Counted from the first letter of the stretch, positions 23,958 through 37,400 are shown. The stretch: DNA of 64,000 bases from Euborellia annulipes (GCA_023213315.1 JAKCPI010004364.1:157433-221432); one strand, 5' to 3'. Numbers and translations are program-made. Notes: generated by a model not told the origin, from the sequence alone.

Positions 23958-24116
23958 GTTTTTAAAAATTTGGGGGGGGGGTTTGGGGGGTTCTTTTTTG
24001 GGGCCCAAAAAGAGGTGGTGGGTGGGGGTTTGTTTGGGGGGGGGGGGGGTGTTTTATTTTAAAGAAGGGGGGAGGGGGGGAGGTATATTTATTCCAAAAA
24101 AAAAAAAGGGGGGGGG
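23958..24116 (+). repeat. G-rich low-complexity tract
   Basis: Repeated runs of 4-14 guanines separated by short T or A spacers. These fit the G-quadruplex pattern of four or more G-tracts several times over. Such tracts are also prone to read and assembly error. Confidence 0.6.
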
Positions 24117-24259
24117 TTTTGTATTTCAAATACTTTTTTTTTTAAATATTTTGTATTTCACATACTGGTTTTTGAGTATTTTATCCGGTCCTGCAATTAG
24201 TTTTAATATTATTACAACAAATTCATTTATGTTTAACTGTTTGCGGCGTTATTTTTGAC

Positions 24260-25372
24260 TTATCAACTTCTTGACAGTTTATGAAAAATTCCCAAAAGGA
24301 GGATTAGGAAGAGATGGTTATTTAGGGCGCCTCTTAAATAACATACGTAAGGAGAGAGGGAGGGAAGATCAACGTCACTACTTATACCTCTGAATTGAAT
24401 TTTGTCTTTATCCTTTTGGTGGCTTTTAGAGCTACAAGTGAGCTCTAAATTCACTGGTTTTCTTAAGGACAAGATCGTAGTAGTAGTAGTTTCTTAGATA
24501 TCCATTGGATTTCAGACATAACCAAGGATGGAAGAGAAAAGAAAGAGCAAGAGTAAAAAAAGGCAGAAATCTCGTCTTCTTTTTGGGTTTATCTGAATCT
24601 CTTCGATCACAATACGTAAACAAAGATAAGAAAATAAATTCTCAAAGAAGAATAAATAACTAGACACAAGAAAAAAAAAGTAAATCCCTGATCGAAAAAT
24701 AAATAGGTATGGAAATTCATTTAATGAGCAGAATCAGCAATGCCATACATGTTTTCTTTAACAAAAGTTAACCATCTCACGATTATAAGCATAACTGCTA
24801 CATTTCATCGACTAATCGTCTTCTAATTCTTAACCATTAAATAAATTTACAAAAATCCATATCCCATTTGTTTTTGAGATATCAGGTGATTTCCTTTTTC
24901 ATTTTTTTTTTTTTTTTTTTTGCCTCTTTTATGTTTGAATTATTTTCATTGCTCTAAGATATTCTCACCCTTTTTTTTTCTATGCGAATACTAAAAATGT
25001 AAATTTTATTCCATCTTCTGTAAAATATGTAAAGACTCTCAATTTTCTCTTTTATCTTCTCTCCTTTTTTTTATGTTCGTTATAACAAAAAAAAAATTCA
25101 TCATATATTACTAATCGATAAATGTTTAAATTACGTCACCAGTATGCAAAAAAAAAAGGAGAGGGTTTAATACATTGTGAGTACTTATGCTCGTCAGTAA
25201 TAATACTTTGATTGTAAACATCACCTTTTAAAAATGATAAATTAATTAAAATTTCGAGTTAAATTTATTACCACTTATTTAATCATTGAGTATAGAATCA
25301 AAAGCGCAATGTCAATAATGTATTAATATTTATTCATCGTTGATCAATATATTTGGTAGAGTTGGTAAATAT
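24260..25372. other. Non-coding DNA with a GC-richer patch
   Basis: Bases 24,290-24,620 are less AT-rich and unique (GGGCGCCTCTTAAATAACA, an AGAGAGGGAGGGAAG stretch). The remainder is AT-rich with a T-run of about 22 near 24,902. No exon is recognised. Confidence 0.4.
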
Positions 25373-25597
25373 TTAGATAGTTCTGGAAATCAGGGACGGC
25401 GCTAATTTGCCCTGGGCAAGTTTGAAAATGCGTTTAATGTCTTTTTGGAAATTGTTTATTAATACATGTCTCTGGCAATTTGCGACACTATTTTTAAAAG
25501 AGCAACTGGGCCTTAATAAATGAAATAATAGCTGATATTCCTCATCAACTATTCCAGCTATAAAATCTGTATCTGTCGATACTTTGTTTTCAATCAA
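25373..25597 (-). other. Possible hAT-derived remnant
   Basis: CAGGGACGGCGCTAATTTGCC at about 25,394 resembles the start of the hAT MITE at 32,272 (CAGGGCCGGCGCAAGC). A 74-codon minus-strand frame adjoins it but does not resemble a specific transposase region. I see no second end or target duplication, so this is tentative. Confidence 0.25.
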
Positions 25598-25734
25598 CTA
25601 AGAAACATCATAATTAGTTATTATTGTAAATAATTATAGAGTGAAAATTTAGATAATTTGCGTGTTCAAGAAAAAAATAAAACAAAGAAGAAGAATTATG
25701 ATGCTACTTGGCAGATATATTCAGGTTGTTTTTG

Positions 25735-26000
25735 GGTTGAAGTAATTAATGAGCTTTGGGGGCCAGTGCTCTGCCACAGGTGTCTCTTCGGGGGTGGGCA
25801 GGTGTCGACGTCGACGCATTCACTCCCTAAAACCCATACAACCCTGCAACCCCCACAACCCCATCTGCGCCCTCCGGCCGGATTACGCTACGCCCTTCTC
25901 CCCTCACCATTTGTGCAGACGTCACAGGGCTTGAAGCTCACCCCAACCAACAACCCTACACAAACAAACATCACAGCCAATAAAAGCTTTTCCATCCTGC
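25735..26000. promoter_or_regulatory. GC-rich island upstream of first recognised GSE1 exon
   Basis: A GC-rich, unique 265-bp island about 640 bp before the exon at 26,637. It carries two CAGGTGT E-boxes (25,777 and 25,799), a CRE-like GACGTCAC (25,918-25,925), a GGATTA site and CCAATAAAA. Frames are open in places but differ from GSE1 in style. It could be an intronic enhancer or an alternative promoter. Confidence 0.35.
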
Positions 26001-26636
26001 AATCAAATGCTGTTTGCTGCCTTCTAGATCTCCTTTTAACTATTCATAAACTAAATTAGATAAATATCCCTATAACATATGGAAGATATTTTTTATTATT
26101 ATTATCATAAGAGGGACTAGTTCAAGTCCTCCTTTGAAGTTTTTGAATTTCATTTTTATTATATTTATATATTTATATATTTTATTATATTTAAAAATAA
26201 GTGTTGTTCCATTATCTTTTTGACAAATTAATAACCAAATTAAAAAAAACAATTTTTCCAACAATAGGCCTACTTAACCTCTAATTGACAACGCACTAAT
26301 TTTTTGTTTTTATTTCATTATTAAGTATCTCAACAATTTCCTGCTTTATTAAAAACAATCTTAGTGCTTTTAAAGAAGAATGTCCAAATTATTTTTAAAT
26401 TATAGCCCATTATTGTCACAGCTACCTGATGTTTGATGATTATTTAAAACACATGGTTTTTAGACTACTTAATTATTTATAATTCAAAAATATTATAACC
26501 ACAAATCGCTTTAATAAAATACTCAGGATTATTATTAATTTAAATGTAATTGTATTGAATTTTAAATTTCTAAATCATAGTGTTTTTCGCTTGAGATAAT
26601 ATTCTAATTGTTGGAAAATTTTTGTTTCTGTTTTAG

Positions 26637-27163
26637 GACTGCCAGCTGCCTGTAAGCCAACGCATTCACCAGTGTTACCACTCCCTGGTAAACCGCCACC
26701 AAATTCTCAGCAACCCCCGACAGCTGCTCCTCAACCTCCTGTCAGTCATCGAGTGACGGGTGGTGTCGATGGCCGTTCACATCCGATTCCCGGTCCAGGA
26801 CCAGGAACGCCACCAAATGCCTCGGCTGCTGCGGCTGGTGGACGTTCCTTTGCAGCTGCATTACGTAATTTGGCTAAACAGGCAGTACCTGAACCTCAAA
26901 CACAGCCACAACCTCCACCTCCGCCACCACCACCTCCACCACCCTCGTCGCAACAGCAACCGCAACAACAACAGTTACCCACATCATCGGAAGATGGTGT
27001 TGGTGCTGGTGGTGTGGTAGTTTCTTCTGGAGGACCCACTTCTGTCTCAAATTCTACACGAGGACAACAACCATCGCCTAAGCCACCAAGTCAAGTGAGG
27101 GCGACGGCTGCTGCAGCAGCTGCCGCTGCAGCAGCAGCAAGGGAAAGAAGTCCTGATAGAAAG
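26637..27163 (+). CDS. GSE1: GSE1 exon a (first recognised): conserved SFAAALRNLAKQA motif
   Basis: The acceptor TCTGTTTTAG precedes 26,637 and the donor AAG|GTAATC follows 27,163. Two bases complete a codon from an upstream exon, then the frame reads LPAACKPTHSPVLPLPG. The conserved GSE1 N-terminal motif SFAAALRNLAKQA lies in the middle. It is followed by a long proline run, a glutamine run, a glycine/valine patch and an alanine run (11 Ala) before RERSPDRK. The start codon must lie further 5', in this window or beyond it. Confidence 0.9.
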
Positions 27164-30100
27164 GTAATCAACGCATTTATTAAAAAAAAAAACAAATTCA
27201 CTAGATCTTTATTTAGATTTGTTCACATTCAGCTTTTGTCCCATTTATTCCAATAGTTATAAATTTTTTTTTATCAACATTAAATTTGACAAATAAGGTT
27301 TTACTTGGTTAAAAGTTGAATGTTTTTAACAAGGAAGCAAATTTAGCAAAGTTTTGTCGATCTTTTGATTAAGAAACTTGGTATTACAACCTTTTTTTGA
27401 AAACAAGTTCCAACTTCGTTCCTTTTAATAATTGCTTCATTTTGATTAGTGTTCTGAACAATTCATAATAAATCTGACAATATTTGTAATTTACTGCTAT
27501 TAAGCTTCTGACATTTTGTCAAAAGTGATCCCCATAGAGTTTGTGTCTGATAGTATTTGAAACAATATCAAGAGTTTGTTTCCTTCTGAAATAAACATCT
27601 TTCAACATTCTCAACATTTTTTTTATAAGTTCATTAAATATTTAAACTTGAGTATCAATCTCTACCAGGTACCAAGAAAGTAAATGAGTTTATATGTGAA
27701 AGTTTAATCATGAATTCTCAGATAGGTTCAAAAAGGAAGAGAGAAAAATAAATGACGTGTAAAGATCAAAAAAAAAAAAATCTGGTGTGACTGGCACACA
27801 GCACACAACTTTCTCTTACCTTCGGTAATCGAAAGTTGTGTTCGGTGCTTGTCACACCAGATTTTTCGTGTCGTATATATTTAGTTTCCGCCGATATATT
27901 ACAATTCAAGTTATAAAATTTATAAGTATGAGAAAATATTTAAATTGTTACCATGGCAACCATTTCTCCTATCTTTCCTATGAAGCACAAGAGTAAAGTG
28001 GTCTTCAGAAGATTTCAATGACAAAATGAGAATATACATTTGAAAGAGCATCTAAAAAATAATTGATTTATGAATTAAAAAAAAATCGTTGGAGCGAATT
28101 TAGACGAAATCGAAAAAAACTGAAAAAGTGCATCAGTAAAGTACTAGTACTCTTTGGACGATTTAGTTCAAAAGCTTCGTGTCACGTCCCAGGGGGTGCC
28201 TAACTTAAATATAAAATTTCAACTTCCTAGCTCTTTTCGTTCTTGAGATATTTTGTTCACAGACACACAGACAGACAGACCATGTCGCGAAAACCACTTT
28301 TTTTGGATTCAGGGAACCTCAAAACGTGAAGATCCATCAAAATCTCGGCATCGAATTTTTGACATGAATCCAATACTTTTTCTCTCTATATATTAACATA
28401 TATAGAGGTAAGAGAAAGTAAAAAGTTGCACCTTTATTTTCGAGTTCTCCAACCTGCCGAATCATTAATTAACACACATACATCAAACAAAAAGCCTCTT
28501 TTTTTTATTCCTTCACTCTACTAATTCCAAGTTGAAAATTTGATATAATCATCATCATACCTTTTTTTTTAATATTCCAAGGCAGTTATTTTTTTAACCT
28601 CTTTCGGAAGCATTATCCTAATTAGACCGCTGTCTAACATTTAATCTTCGCCATTAGAGCAAGGGTGGCAGGTGGCAGCTGCACTATCACCCCGGGGCTC
28701 TGCAACTTTATTATCTCCCACTCGACTATTATCATCAACCCCATCCGAGCTGATAGACTCTAAAGGGGAGTTATCCTCGTCAATCGATAAAATAGTATAT
28801 ATGAACACCATTACTCTAGATAACTTGATTATTTGCCAATCCTTAATGATCGAGATAAAGCCTAATTTGATATTCAAATTTTATTCACCCCCGTTTATGA
28901 GAAATGAATTTTTTTTTCCCTCTTAGGAGAATTTTTTTTTTTTAATTATCATAAAATTCATTTAGTTAATTTAATATTTACATGACTATGCATTCGGCGA
29001 TTTTTAATCAAAATTTTTTATTTTTTTATATGAATTTTATTTATATTAATAGAATCGTTACTTTCTTTTGAATTTTATTTTCTCTCTATTAAAAACTTTT
29101 TCCATTATTAATATGACAGCATAATACTTCCGCAGTGTGCTAATTACTTCTGTTGCATTTAATATATTCATAAAAGAATTTTTTTTATATTAAGCACAAT
29201 ATAAATATCAACTCAATTAGTATCCTCTTTGATCTGACAATTTCATAAAATGTTATATCTCTTTTTATATAATAAATTTCACATTTTATAATAGAAATTG
29301 ATTTATCATCAAAAGGCATTTAAATCCAAGAGAATACATTAATATCAAACAGAGAGATATTTTCCCTTCTATCTTCCATTTTATCACAACTCATTTATTA
29401 AATTACTTTTTTTTTTTCTATTTTTGAAGTTTTGTTATTGTAATTTTTAGCTACTATTTTAACTCAAATTTTTCTCGGTTTGTTAGGAAATAAAAGAAAA
29501 GTACACTACGTTTTAGTGGATTAAATTTTTCCTTTTTTAAATGCTTTTTTAAGTTTGCCCATCAACCGAAGGTAAAGTTAATGTAATCGTAAAAAAAATC
29601 GAAATTGAACTGAAGCTGGCAGAATGCGTTTTGAGGTCCCCTGAATCCATTTAAGTACTTTTTGGAATGATGTCTGTGTTAATTTTTTCGTCAACGAAAA
29701 CTCAAAAAATCTGGTGCGACTATCGCACAGCACACAACTTTCTCTTACCTACGGTAATCGAGAGTTGTGTACTGTGCTTGTCACACCAGATTTTTTGTGC
29801 CGACATATATTTAGTTCCCAACAGTTGAATTCAAAATTTATAAGTATGGCAAAATATTTATATTTTGTTACCATGGCAACCATTTCTCCTATCTTTCCTA
29901 TAAAATACAAGAGTAAAGTTGTCTTCAGAAGATTTCAATGGCAAAATGAGAATACACATTTAAAAGAGCATCTAAAAAATAATTGATTTTTGAATTTTAA
30001 TCAAAATTGTTGAAGCAAATTTTGAGAAAAACGAAAAAAAAACTGAAAAACTACATTAGTAAAGTACCTATTTTAATTTAAAAAGGATTGAATTTTTTTA

Positions 30101-33100
30101 TTTAATTTCATTTTTCCTTTTTTTTTTTTTTTTTTTTTTTCAATAAAAGGATCTCAAATACGAAAAATTCCTATAAAAAATTAATCAATTTCATGAAGAT
30201 CTCACTGACCTATTTATTTATTTATTTATTTATTTTTTTAATTAAATTGAAAATTTGTCAAAGCTTTTATCTAATAAAAAAAAATACTTCTACCAATTTT
30301 TTTTTCATATGCCACAAAAATGGCATCTAATTTTGTATTTCTAAATTAATTTCCTCTTATATTTGATATTTCCAATTATTGTATAAAAAAAAAAAATATT
30401 CATAATACATAATTCAATCTCACTAAACCACTTTTCTGACGGGTGGTAGGATGGAAGCAATAAATATAAACTCACTTGGTGAAAAGCCATTAAAATGCAC
30501 ATTAAAAAAATTATTGCTCGATTACTAAAACAACATCAAATATTAATAAAAGCAAAAATGAACATGCTGAATTTAGGATACAAAAAAAAAAAAAAAAAAA
30601 ATAGAAGGGAGGAATCTCTTTTAAATTTGTAATTGAAATTTTGCCATATTTCTCTCCGATCCATTGAGTTGCCACTTGGGGGGTGGGGGTGGGCAAAAAC
30701 AAGGGGATAAATGGCTCGGGGGTGATACGGGTCGTTTTTGGTGGGGTTGGATGGGTCGTTTTGGCGAGATAAATAGCGAGGGCATCGCCTTCCTCTCAAC
30801 CCCAACTGACCCTCGGCCCTTCATCCCTTACCAACACTCCCACTACCCTTACCCTTAGCCCTTGATCCCTTTTCCCTTTTCCATCCAACCGAGCGACAAT
30901 TAGCCAAAAGCGTTATATCAAATCACACTCACACACATGCACATAAACACATGATTAGCTCTCATCTCACACCTGAAATCTATTCTAGCTCATCAGCTCA
31001 TTATTAGCTTTTCATTTTACCTATCTGCTTGTTTATTATCAGTTCTCCATTTCAATGACCATATGGAATAGAGATGTTATAATAATAAAATTTTTTTTAT
31101 AAGCTACTAATGAGTGAGAAATTCTGATAAGATTATTTTATACATAACTATCCAAGAGAAGGGAATTAAGTATAATTTAATGAGAGGGAGGAATGATAGT
31201 TTAATTATACACTTGGATGATTTATTATTTTGCATATTTTATCCTCTATTTATTTTTACATCTCAAGAAAGAAAGGTGTTTTTTTCATTTCCGCTCTTAT
31301 TACAATTAAGTCGTTTGAAAAAAAAAAAATCTCGAGTATTGTTAGGCTATTAATGGGCTATATGAATAATAAAAAAAAAAAAATTGTGTATAAATTTCAC
31401 TTGTGTATTTACTTCACTCTTGATATTTAATTATTTTTTTCTATTATGGGTCTAAAAATTTCAAAAAATGGTAAAAATATTTTTTAGAAGATTTTACTTA
31501 CGATTGCAATTAATATTCGAAAGAAGTCTATTTATTTTAAATTTTAGTAATTCTCTTATCACCTAATGCGATAAAATTTATTTGTATTAAAACAATTTTC
31601 TAGCTTTTTCCTACGTTGATCAACAGTTCTTTCTTTTTTTTTTTTTTTTTTATAAAAAACATTCACACTTTTTTCTCATTCACACAGCCTTTTCGGCAAC
31701 TTAGGCCATTTAAGACTTTTAACGATACTCGTATGTTTAATATATCTATTGGGGGTCCAGGCATTTCTATTTAAGCCATTTGGTATCCAAATGGCTTAAA
31801 TAAAATCATCGGACTGCCTGGGGTTCGAACCCGCGACGTTAGCACGCTAACCCCTACACCAAGCCCCGAGGGGCAGTTCTTTATATTTAAAAAATATTTC
31901 CAATTCGTATTGTTACTTTCTCTTATCTCTATATATGTTAATATGTAAAGAGAGCAAGTATTGGATTCATGTTAAAAATCCGATGTCGAGATTTTAATGG
32001 ATATATACACATTTTGATGTACCCTGAATCCAAAATAAAAGTGGTTTTCGCAACATGGTCTGTCTATATGTCTGTTGTAAAGAGAGGAGAAATGGTAGCC
32101 ATGGTAATAAAATATAAATATTTTTATACTTATAAATGCCCTCGGGGCTTGGTGTAGAGGTTAGCGTGCTAACCTCGTATACCAAACGTCGCGAGTTTGG
32201 ACCTCAGGCAGTTCGATGATTTTATTTAAGCCACTTGGATACCAAATGGCTTAAATAAGAATGCCTGGACCCAGGGCCGGCGCAAGCTATTCTGCCGCCC
32301 TAGGCAAGATATTTTTTTTGCGCCCCCCAAAAAAACTTTAAAAATTTAATTTGCCGCCCCCTCCTTAAAATTTTCCCTGATCTCAAAAATTTTTCTGCGA
32401 AATATTTTTTTTTTTTTTTTTTTGCGGAACCAAAATTTTTTCCCGTGTGCCGCCCGCGGAACATTTTCTCTTGCGCGAAACCAAAATTATTTACCTTTTT
32501 TTTTAGAGACACAGAATTTTTGTCGCCCGCGGAACCAAAAATTTTTTATTTTTCCCATGTGCCGCCCGCGGAACCAAAATTTTTCCCGTGTGCCGCCCGC
32601 GGAACATTTTCTCTTGCGCGAACCCAAAATTATTTACCTTTTTTTTAGAGACACAGAATTTTTGTCGCCCGCGGAACCAAAAATTTTTTATTTTTCCCAT
32701 GTGCCGCCCGCGGAACCAAAATTTTTTCCCGTGTGCCGCCCCCGCCGGTACCGAAATTTTTTTATTTTTTTTCGGGTGCCGCTTGTGGAAGCAAATTTTT
32801 TTTTTTATTTTTCCCTTTTTGCCGCCCTCTCCAGGTTGCCGCCCTAGGCGGCCGCCTAGTTTGCCTAGTGGACGCGCCGCCCCTGCCTGGACCCGATATA
32901 TGTATATTAAATCAATAACGGATATCGTAAATGCCGAAAAGACAGTGTGAATGTGTGTGTGAATGAGAAAAAAGTGTGAATGTTTAAAAAAAAAAAATAC
33001 TTATAAATTTTACATCCTGAAATTCGAATGTACCGTACTGTCGGAAACTAAATATATCTGGACACAAAAAAATCTGGTGTGACAAGCACAGAACACAATT

Positions 33101-34398
33101 ATTTTGAGCTTGGGCCATAGCACAGTGGTAGAGCTTGCCTCTTCTGTTAGAGACTACGGGTTTGCATCCCGTCCCATAGAATAAAGTTTATTTATTCTTT
33201 TTCGCACATCTCTGGGGTGGGAATTACCGTATCCGCCCCTGTTTGAATGTGAATTTGAACTTCTTTCTTAAAGCATCGTACCTTTCTCAAAAGTCTAATT
33301 TTCGACAAATTCAATACGCTGAGAAAATTTATTTAATTTAAACCGGAAATCTGTTTATTTAGAGAGACAAAAGAGTGTAGGAGAGTCCAACGTCCTAAAA
33401 AAAAAAAAAAAAGAAATCGGTCCGTGATATGATTTCTTTCTCCTTTTCCATTGAAATTGTCCTCCCCATCCTCTTGATCTTGGTGAGGAGAGGACTCTTG
33501 TAGAGCGCGTTAAAAAGCCATTGTGTCCGGGGGTTTGAATGGATGCTTCCTGCGCCGCCACGAAGACAACCAAACCCCATAGTACTTTTTCATCCACCCC
33601 TTTTTTTTGGGGTGGCTTTGTTCAACACTCAACCCTCACCACCGCCCCCCCCCCTCAACCCAAATACTTCCAACAGGGTTGCCAACATCGCCGCCGTTGC
33701 TGTCAGATCGATCGTCGACGCCTCCGGGGTTTGCCTTTGAACTGCGTAGCAATTAAAAATACATGGCGGCCACAAACGGAGGGTTGGAAAAAATAAAAAA
33801 AAAAAAATTGAAAAGGGTTTGAGATTGTCCGCCACCAACGCAGATATTTTATTAAATAGACTGCGGCTGTGATGCTTGATTTAATTAGCCTTTTGAGCTT
33901 AGATATTACAAAAACTTTCTTTCTTTAGATACTCGTTTTTTTTTTTTTTTTTTTTTTTTTATTAATATAAACGAGCGAGGGTAAATTATTCAAAATAAAA
34001 TAAGATGTATGATGAGGGAGGAAGAAAAAAAGGTTCACTTTCTTAAAGTACATGATTATATTGAATCAAGCAGTCTTTTATATTCTGAAATATAAAAGAA
34101 CTTTATAAAGCAGAAAAAAAAGAGATCAAACAATAATTTTCTTTTTTCGAATAAATATATGTAAAATAATAATAATAATAATAATATTATATAATAATGA
34201 AAACCTCTCGGAAATCCGTTAATTAAAAATTATTTTTTATATTAAAATTTGCAAGAGGAGCAAAGCACAATGGCTTTATTTTTTTTTTATTAAAAATTGG
34301 ACTTAGGTTTTAAAAAAGAGTTGAGAAACTTGTTGAAACATCTTTCTGGCCTACGTTTGTATAAAGATAAGAATAGAAAATTATTTCGCGACATGGTC

Positions 34399-34440
<42 letters not shown>

Positions 34441-37400
34441 TGTCTGTTAACAAAATATCTCAACAACGATAAGAGCTAGGAGGTTGAAAATTTATATTTA
34501 AGTTAGGTACACCCCTGGGACGTGACACGAAGCCTTTGAACAAAATTGAACAAAGGGTACTAGTACTTTACTGATGCACTTTTTCAGTTTTTTTATTTTT
34601 TTATTTTCTCAAAATTCGCACCAACGATTTTGGTTAAAAATCAATTATTTTTTAGATGCTCTTTAAAATATATATTGTCATTTTGCCATTGAAATCCTCA
34701 GAAGACCACTTTACTCTTATACTTCATAGGGAATATAGGCTAAATGGTTGCCGTGGTAACAAAATATAAAATCCCATAATTATAAATTTTACATCTTGAA
34801 ATTGCTCTCGGGCCTTGGTGTAGGGGTTAGCGTGCTGACCTTCTGTACCCAAGGTGGCGGGTTCACATCCCGTCTCATGCGACAAAAATCTATTTCATTC
34901 TAATTGGCTACGAGTAAATTGAAATAAATAGAAAAGGGGTCTAAATGGCCTCCGATGCCGAAAAAGACCTTAAATAAATAAAAAAAAAAAAATTCTTGAA
35001 ATTCGAATGTACCGTACTGTCAGAAACTAAATATATGTCGACACAAAAAAATCTGGTGTGATAAGCACAGAACACAACTTTCGATTACTGAAGGTAAGAG
35101 AAAGTTGTGTGCTGTGCGTCCAGTCACACCAGATTTTTTTAAATGGACTCAGTGAATTCCCAATTGCCGCAAAAAATATATTTTTTCTTATACATTTGAA
35201 AAAAATGATTCTAGATTAAATTTATATTTATTCATTAAACTACACATTAATTAATGTGAATAAATAAAGTGATAATTTTATTATATTCTCGACCTTTTAG
35301 TGCGTAATGAAGAATAGATAAGTCAGAAGAAAAGATTGAGAATCTGATTTTTTATATTTGTTTAAGGTTGTATTTTTGCAGCATGTCATTACAAAATTTG
35401 AGATGAATAATTATTTATATATAGATATAGAGAAAAAGTATTGAATTCATGACAAAAGCCCGATGTCGTTGATGGAAATGCATGCTTTGAGGTGCTCCCG
35501 AACCCAAAAAGTGGGTCTCGCAAATCTGTCTGTCTGTGAACAAAATATCTCAAAAACATAAAGAGCTCAAAATTTCTCTTCCTTTTACCTCCTTAGCCGA
35601 GAACAAAAATTACAAAAATATTACTTTTTCTCTTTTTATTTAAAAAATGACCCTTCAACTTTATATTTATCTACCCTAGTGAAAAATTAATTGAATTAAT
35701 TTAAGGAGAAATAAATGAATTAACTGATAGTTATGAAAATTCAGCGATAAAAAGAATATAACCTTAGATCCCTGCCATGGGGCTAAAGGTGTTGACCTAA
35801 AAATATTAAGCTGATTAGTAAAAAAAAAGAGAAACAAAACAAAGTAATTATTTAGTTAATAAATGAGATAAAATTCGATTAAAAAAAAAAATAAATAAAC
35901 TTTTTTTTAATGTTTATATAATTATTGTTTGTGATTACAAGCATAGAAGGGGGGACATAATTACAATTAAATGACCAAAGGGGAGTTTTATGGTCAACCC
36001 CATCCATCCACCTCCTGTAATTGATACTGTTATGTTTCCAAATCAAAGGCTCGATTTTTCTCTAAAATATCCCATTGGTTGGCCAATTTGGTGTAGTGTA
36101 AATGAGCTCTTTTATTCATAAAATATTTTTTTGATATCACTCATAAAATTCCTGATGTTTTAGGTTCATTTAATGACCACATTTTTATATAAAAAAAATA
36201 TATACCATACTTTTTAATACTCTACTTATTTTGTTTGACTAACTTAGTCTTCTTTCTTTATATAAAAAAAAATCCCCGAAATTCTTTTGTTAATAAATAT
36301 TTTATTTGCCAATGAAGCACTTTCTCATAAAAGTAACTTTTATGTTCAATACAATGAAATTAAGAAGACTAAAAAAAAGCAAACTTTTGAAAAGACAAAG
36401 ATCGAAATCAGCTTTTAAAAGTTAACTCGGATTATCAATAATAAACTCAAAAAGTTTATTTCTCTTTGTCAACAAAAATATATTAATGTATTTTTTAAAT
36501 ACTTTATTAATGAATCCAGAAAAAAAAAAAATATTTTTATATCAAAAGGGTGAATTATGAATTGTTCTTTTAAATATACACTTTTTACTAAAGGACATAG
36601 AAACCCGCAAAACAAGACGAAATGTCTGGTCGTATCTTAGATTATCTAGTCCTTAAAGGAAAAAAAACAACCTACGAGACCAAACCTAAAAGAATAAAAT
36701 AATTCAGAAGGGAGATAGGCAACCCCTATATCATATATGTAAGAACGGATCCCTATATGAAAGGCAATTTAAAATAAACAATTTTTTCATCTTTTCTGAG
36801 CTGCTATTATTTTCAAAAAAATAAATAAGATTTAAATCTAGGTAATTTTGATGTATATTATTCTTTATTAATTTAAAAAGATTTCCTTCTTTGTGCGATT
36901 GAAAAGGAATTTCGAGATCAGCTTTTCTTTCCTTGTTATTATTTGACCAAATCCAAATAGGATCTTCTTATCTACTACAATCAATTTCGGAATCTAAGCT
37001 TGTTATCCCCTCTCGAAGCCGAGATTGTTTATCATTCCTTTTATTCTCTAGACCTTAAAATAGGTGGATGAACCCACAAAAGAAAACATGGTCATTTAAG
37101 AACCGAAAAGGGTCAATTATTGTTATAATTAACAATGCGATTTAAATTATATCTTAATACTGTATAATATTATAATAAAATAAAATAATCAGATTAAAGT
37201 GTTCAAGAATTTCGCCCTCTCACAAAAAAAAGAACTGAAAAAATTCGATATTTCTAAACTTTTAGTCGTCCTTACATTGTACGGAAACTAGAATATTTTA
37301 ATGGATTTCAATATTAAGGGGTGATGCCTTAAAAAAATCTTATTAATTCAAAATTCTAGCCACTTTTTCTATTAAAATTTATTTTTCTCTATGTCTCTAA

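Larger units (their letters stand above)
23481..24190. mobile_element. Composite repeat: ATTTTGTATTTCAAATAC element with SINE and G-rich insert
   Basis: ATTTTGTATTTCAAATACTT occurs near 23,498 and again at about 24,118, with related TATTTTGTATTT pieces at 23,690 and 24,150. These look like ends of one element. Between them lie a tRNA-derived SINE (23,733-23,892) and a G-rich low-complexity tract (23,958-24,116). Confidence 0.45.
31914..33105 (+). mobile_element. X-box element copy interrupted by nested insertions
   Basis: The left part, 31,914-32,137, starts TACTTTCTCTTATC and lacks the middle; its X-box is degenerate (GTAGCCATGGTAAT at 32,095). The right part, from 32,997, resumes at ATACTTATAAAT and runs to the first hairpin arm (GCACAGAACACAA). 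The 12-bp ATACTTATAAAT is duplicated on both sides of the inserted SINE. Confidence 0.8.

Noticed and set aside
25658..26059. 133-codon plus-strand ORF as an upstream GSE1 exon
   Set aside because: No splice donor gives the phase needed at 26,637 with convincing sequence, and the translation lacks GSE1 style.
30511..30858. Overlapping 60-90 codon ORFs
   Set aside because: All depend on poly-A/T and a G/C-rich island; mutually exclusive frames, no homology.
32300..32950. ORFs up to 141 codons with RPRNQNFF-like repeats
   Set aside because: They are translations of tandem repeats inside a hAT MITE, open on both strands.
33113..33178. Possible tRNA gene
   Set aside because: A- and B-box-like arms are present but the acceptor and anticodon stems do not close. 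The sequence continues into a SINE body.
34297..34479. 60-codon ORF with a (CV)n stretch
   Set aside because: Produced by an expanded GT microsatellite within a transposon copy.
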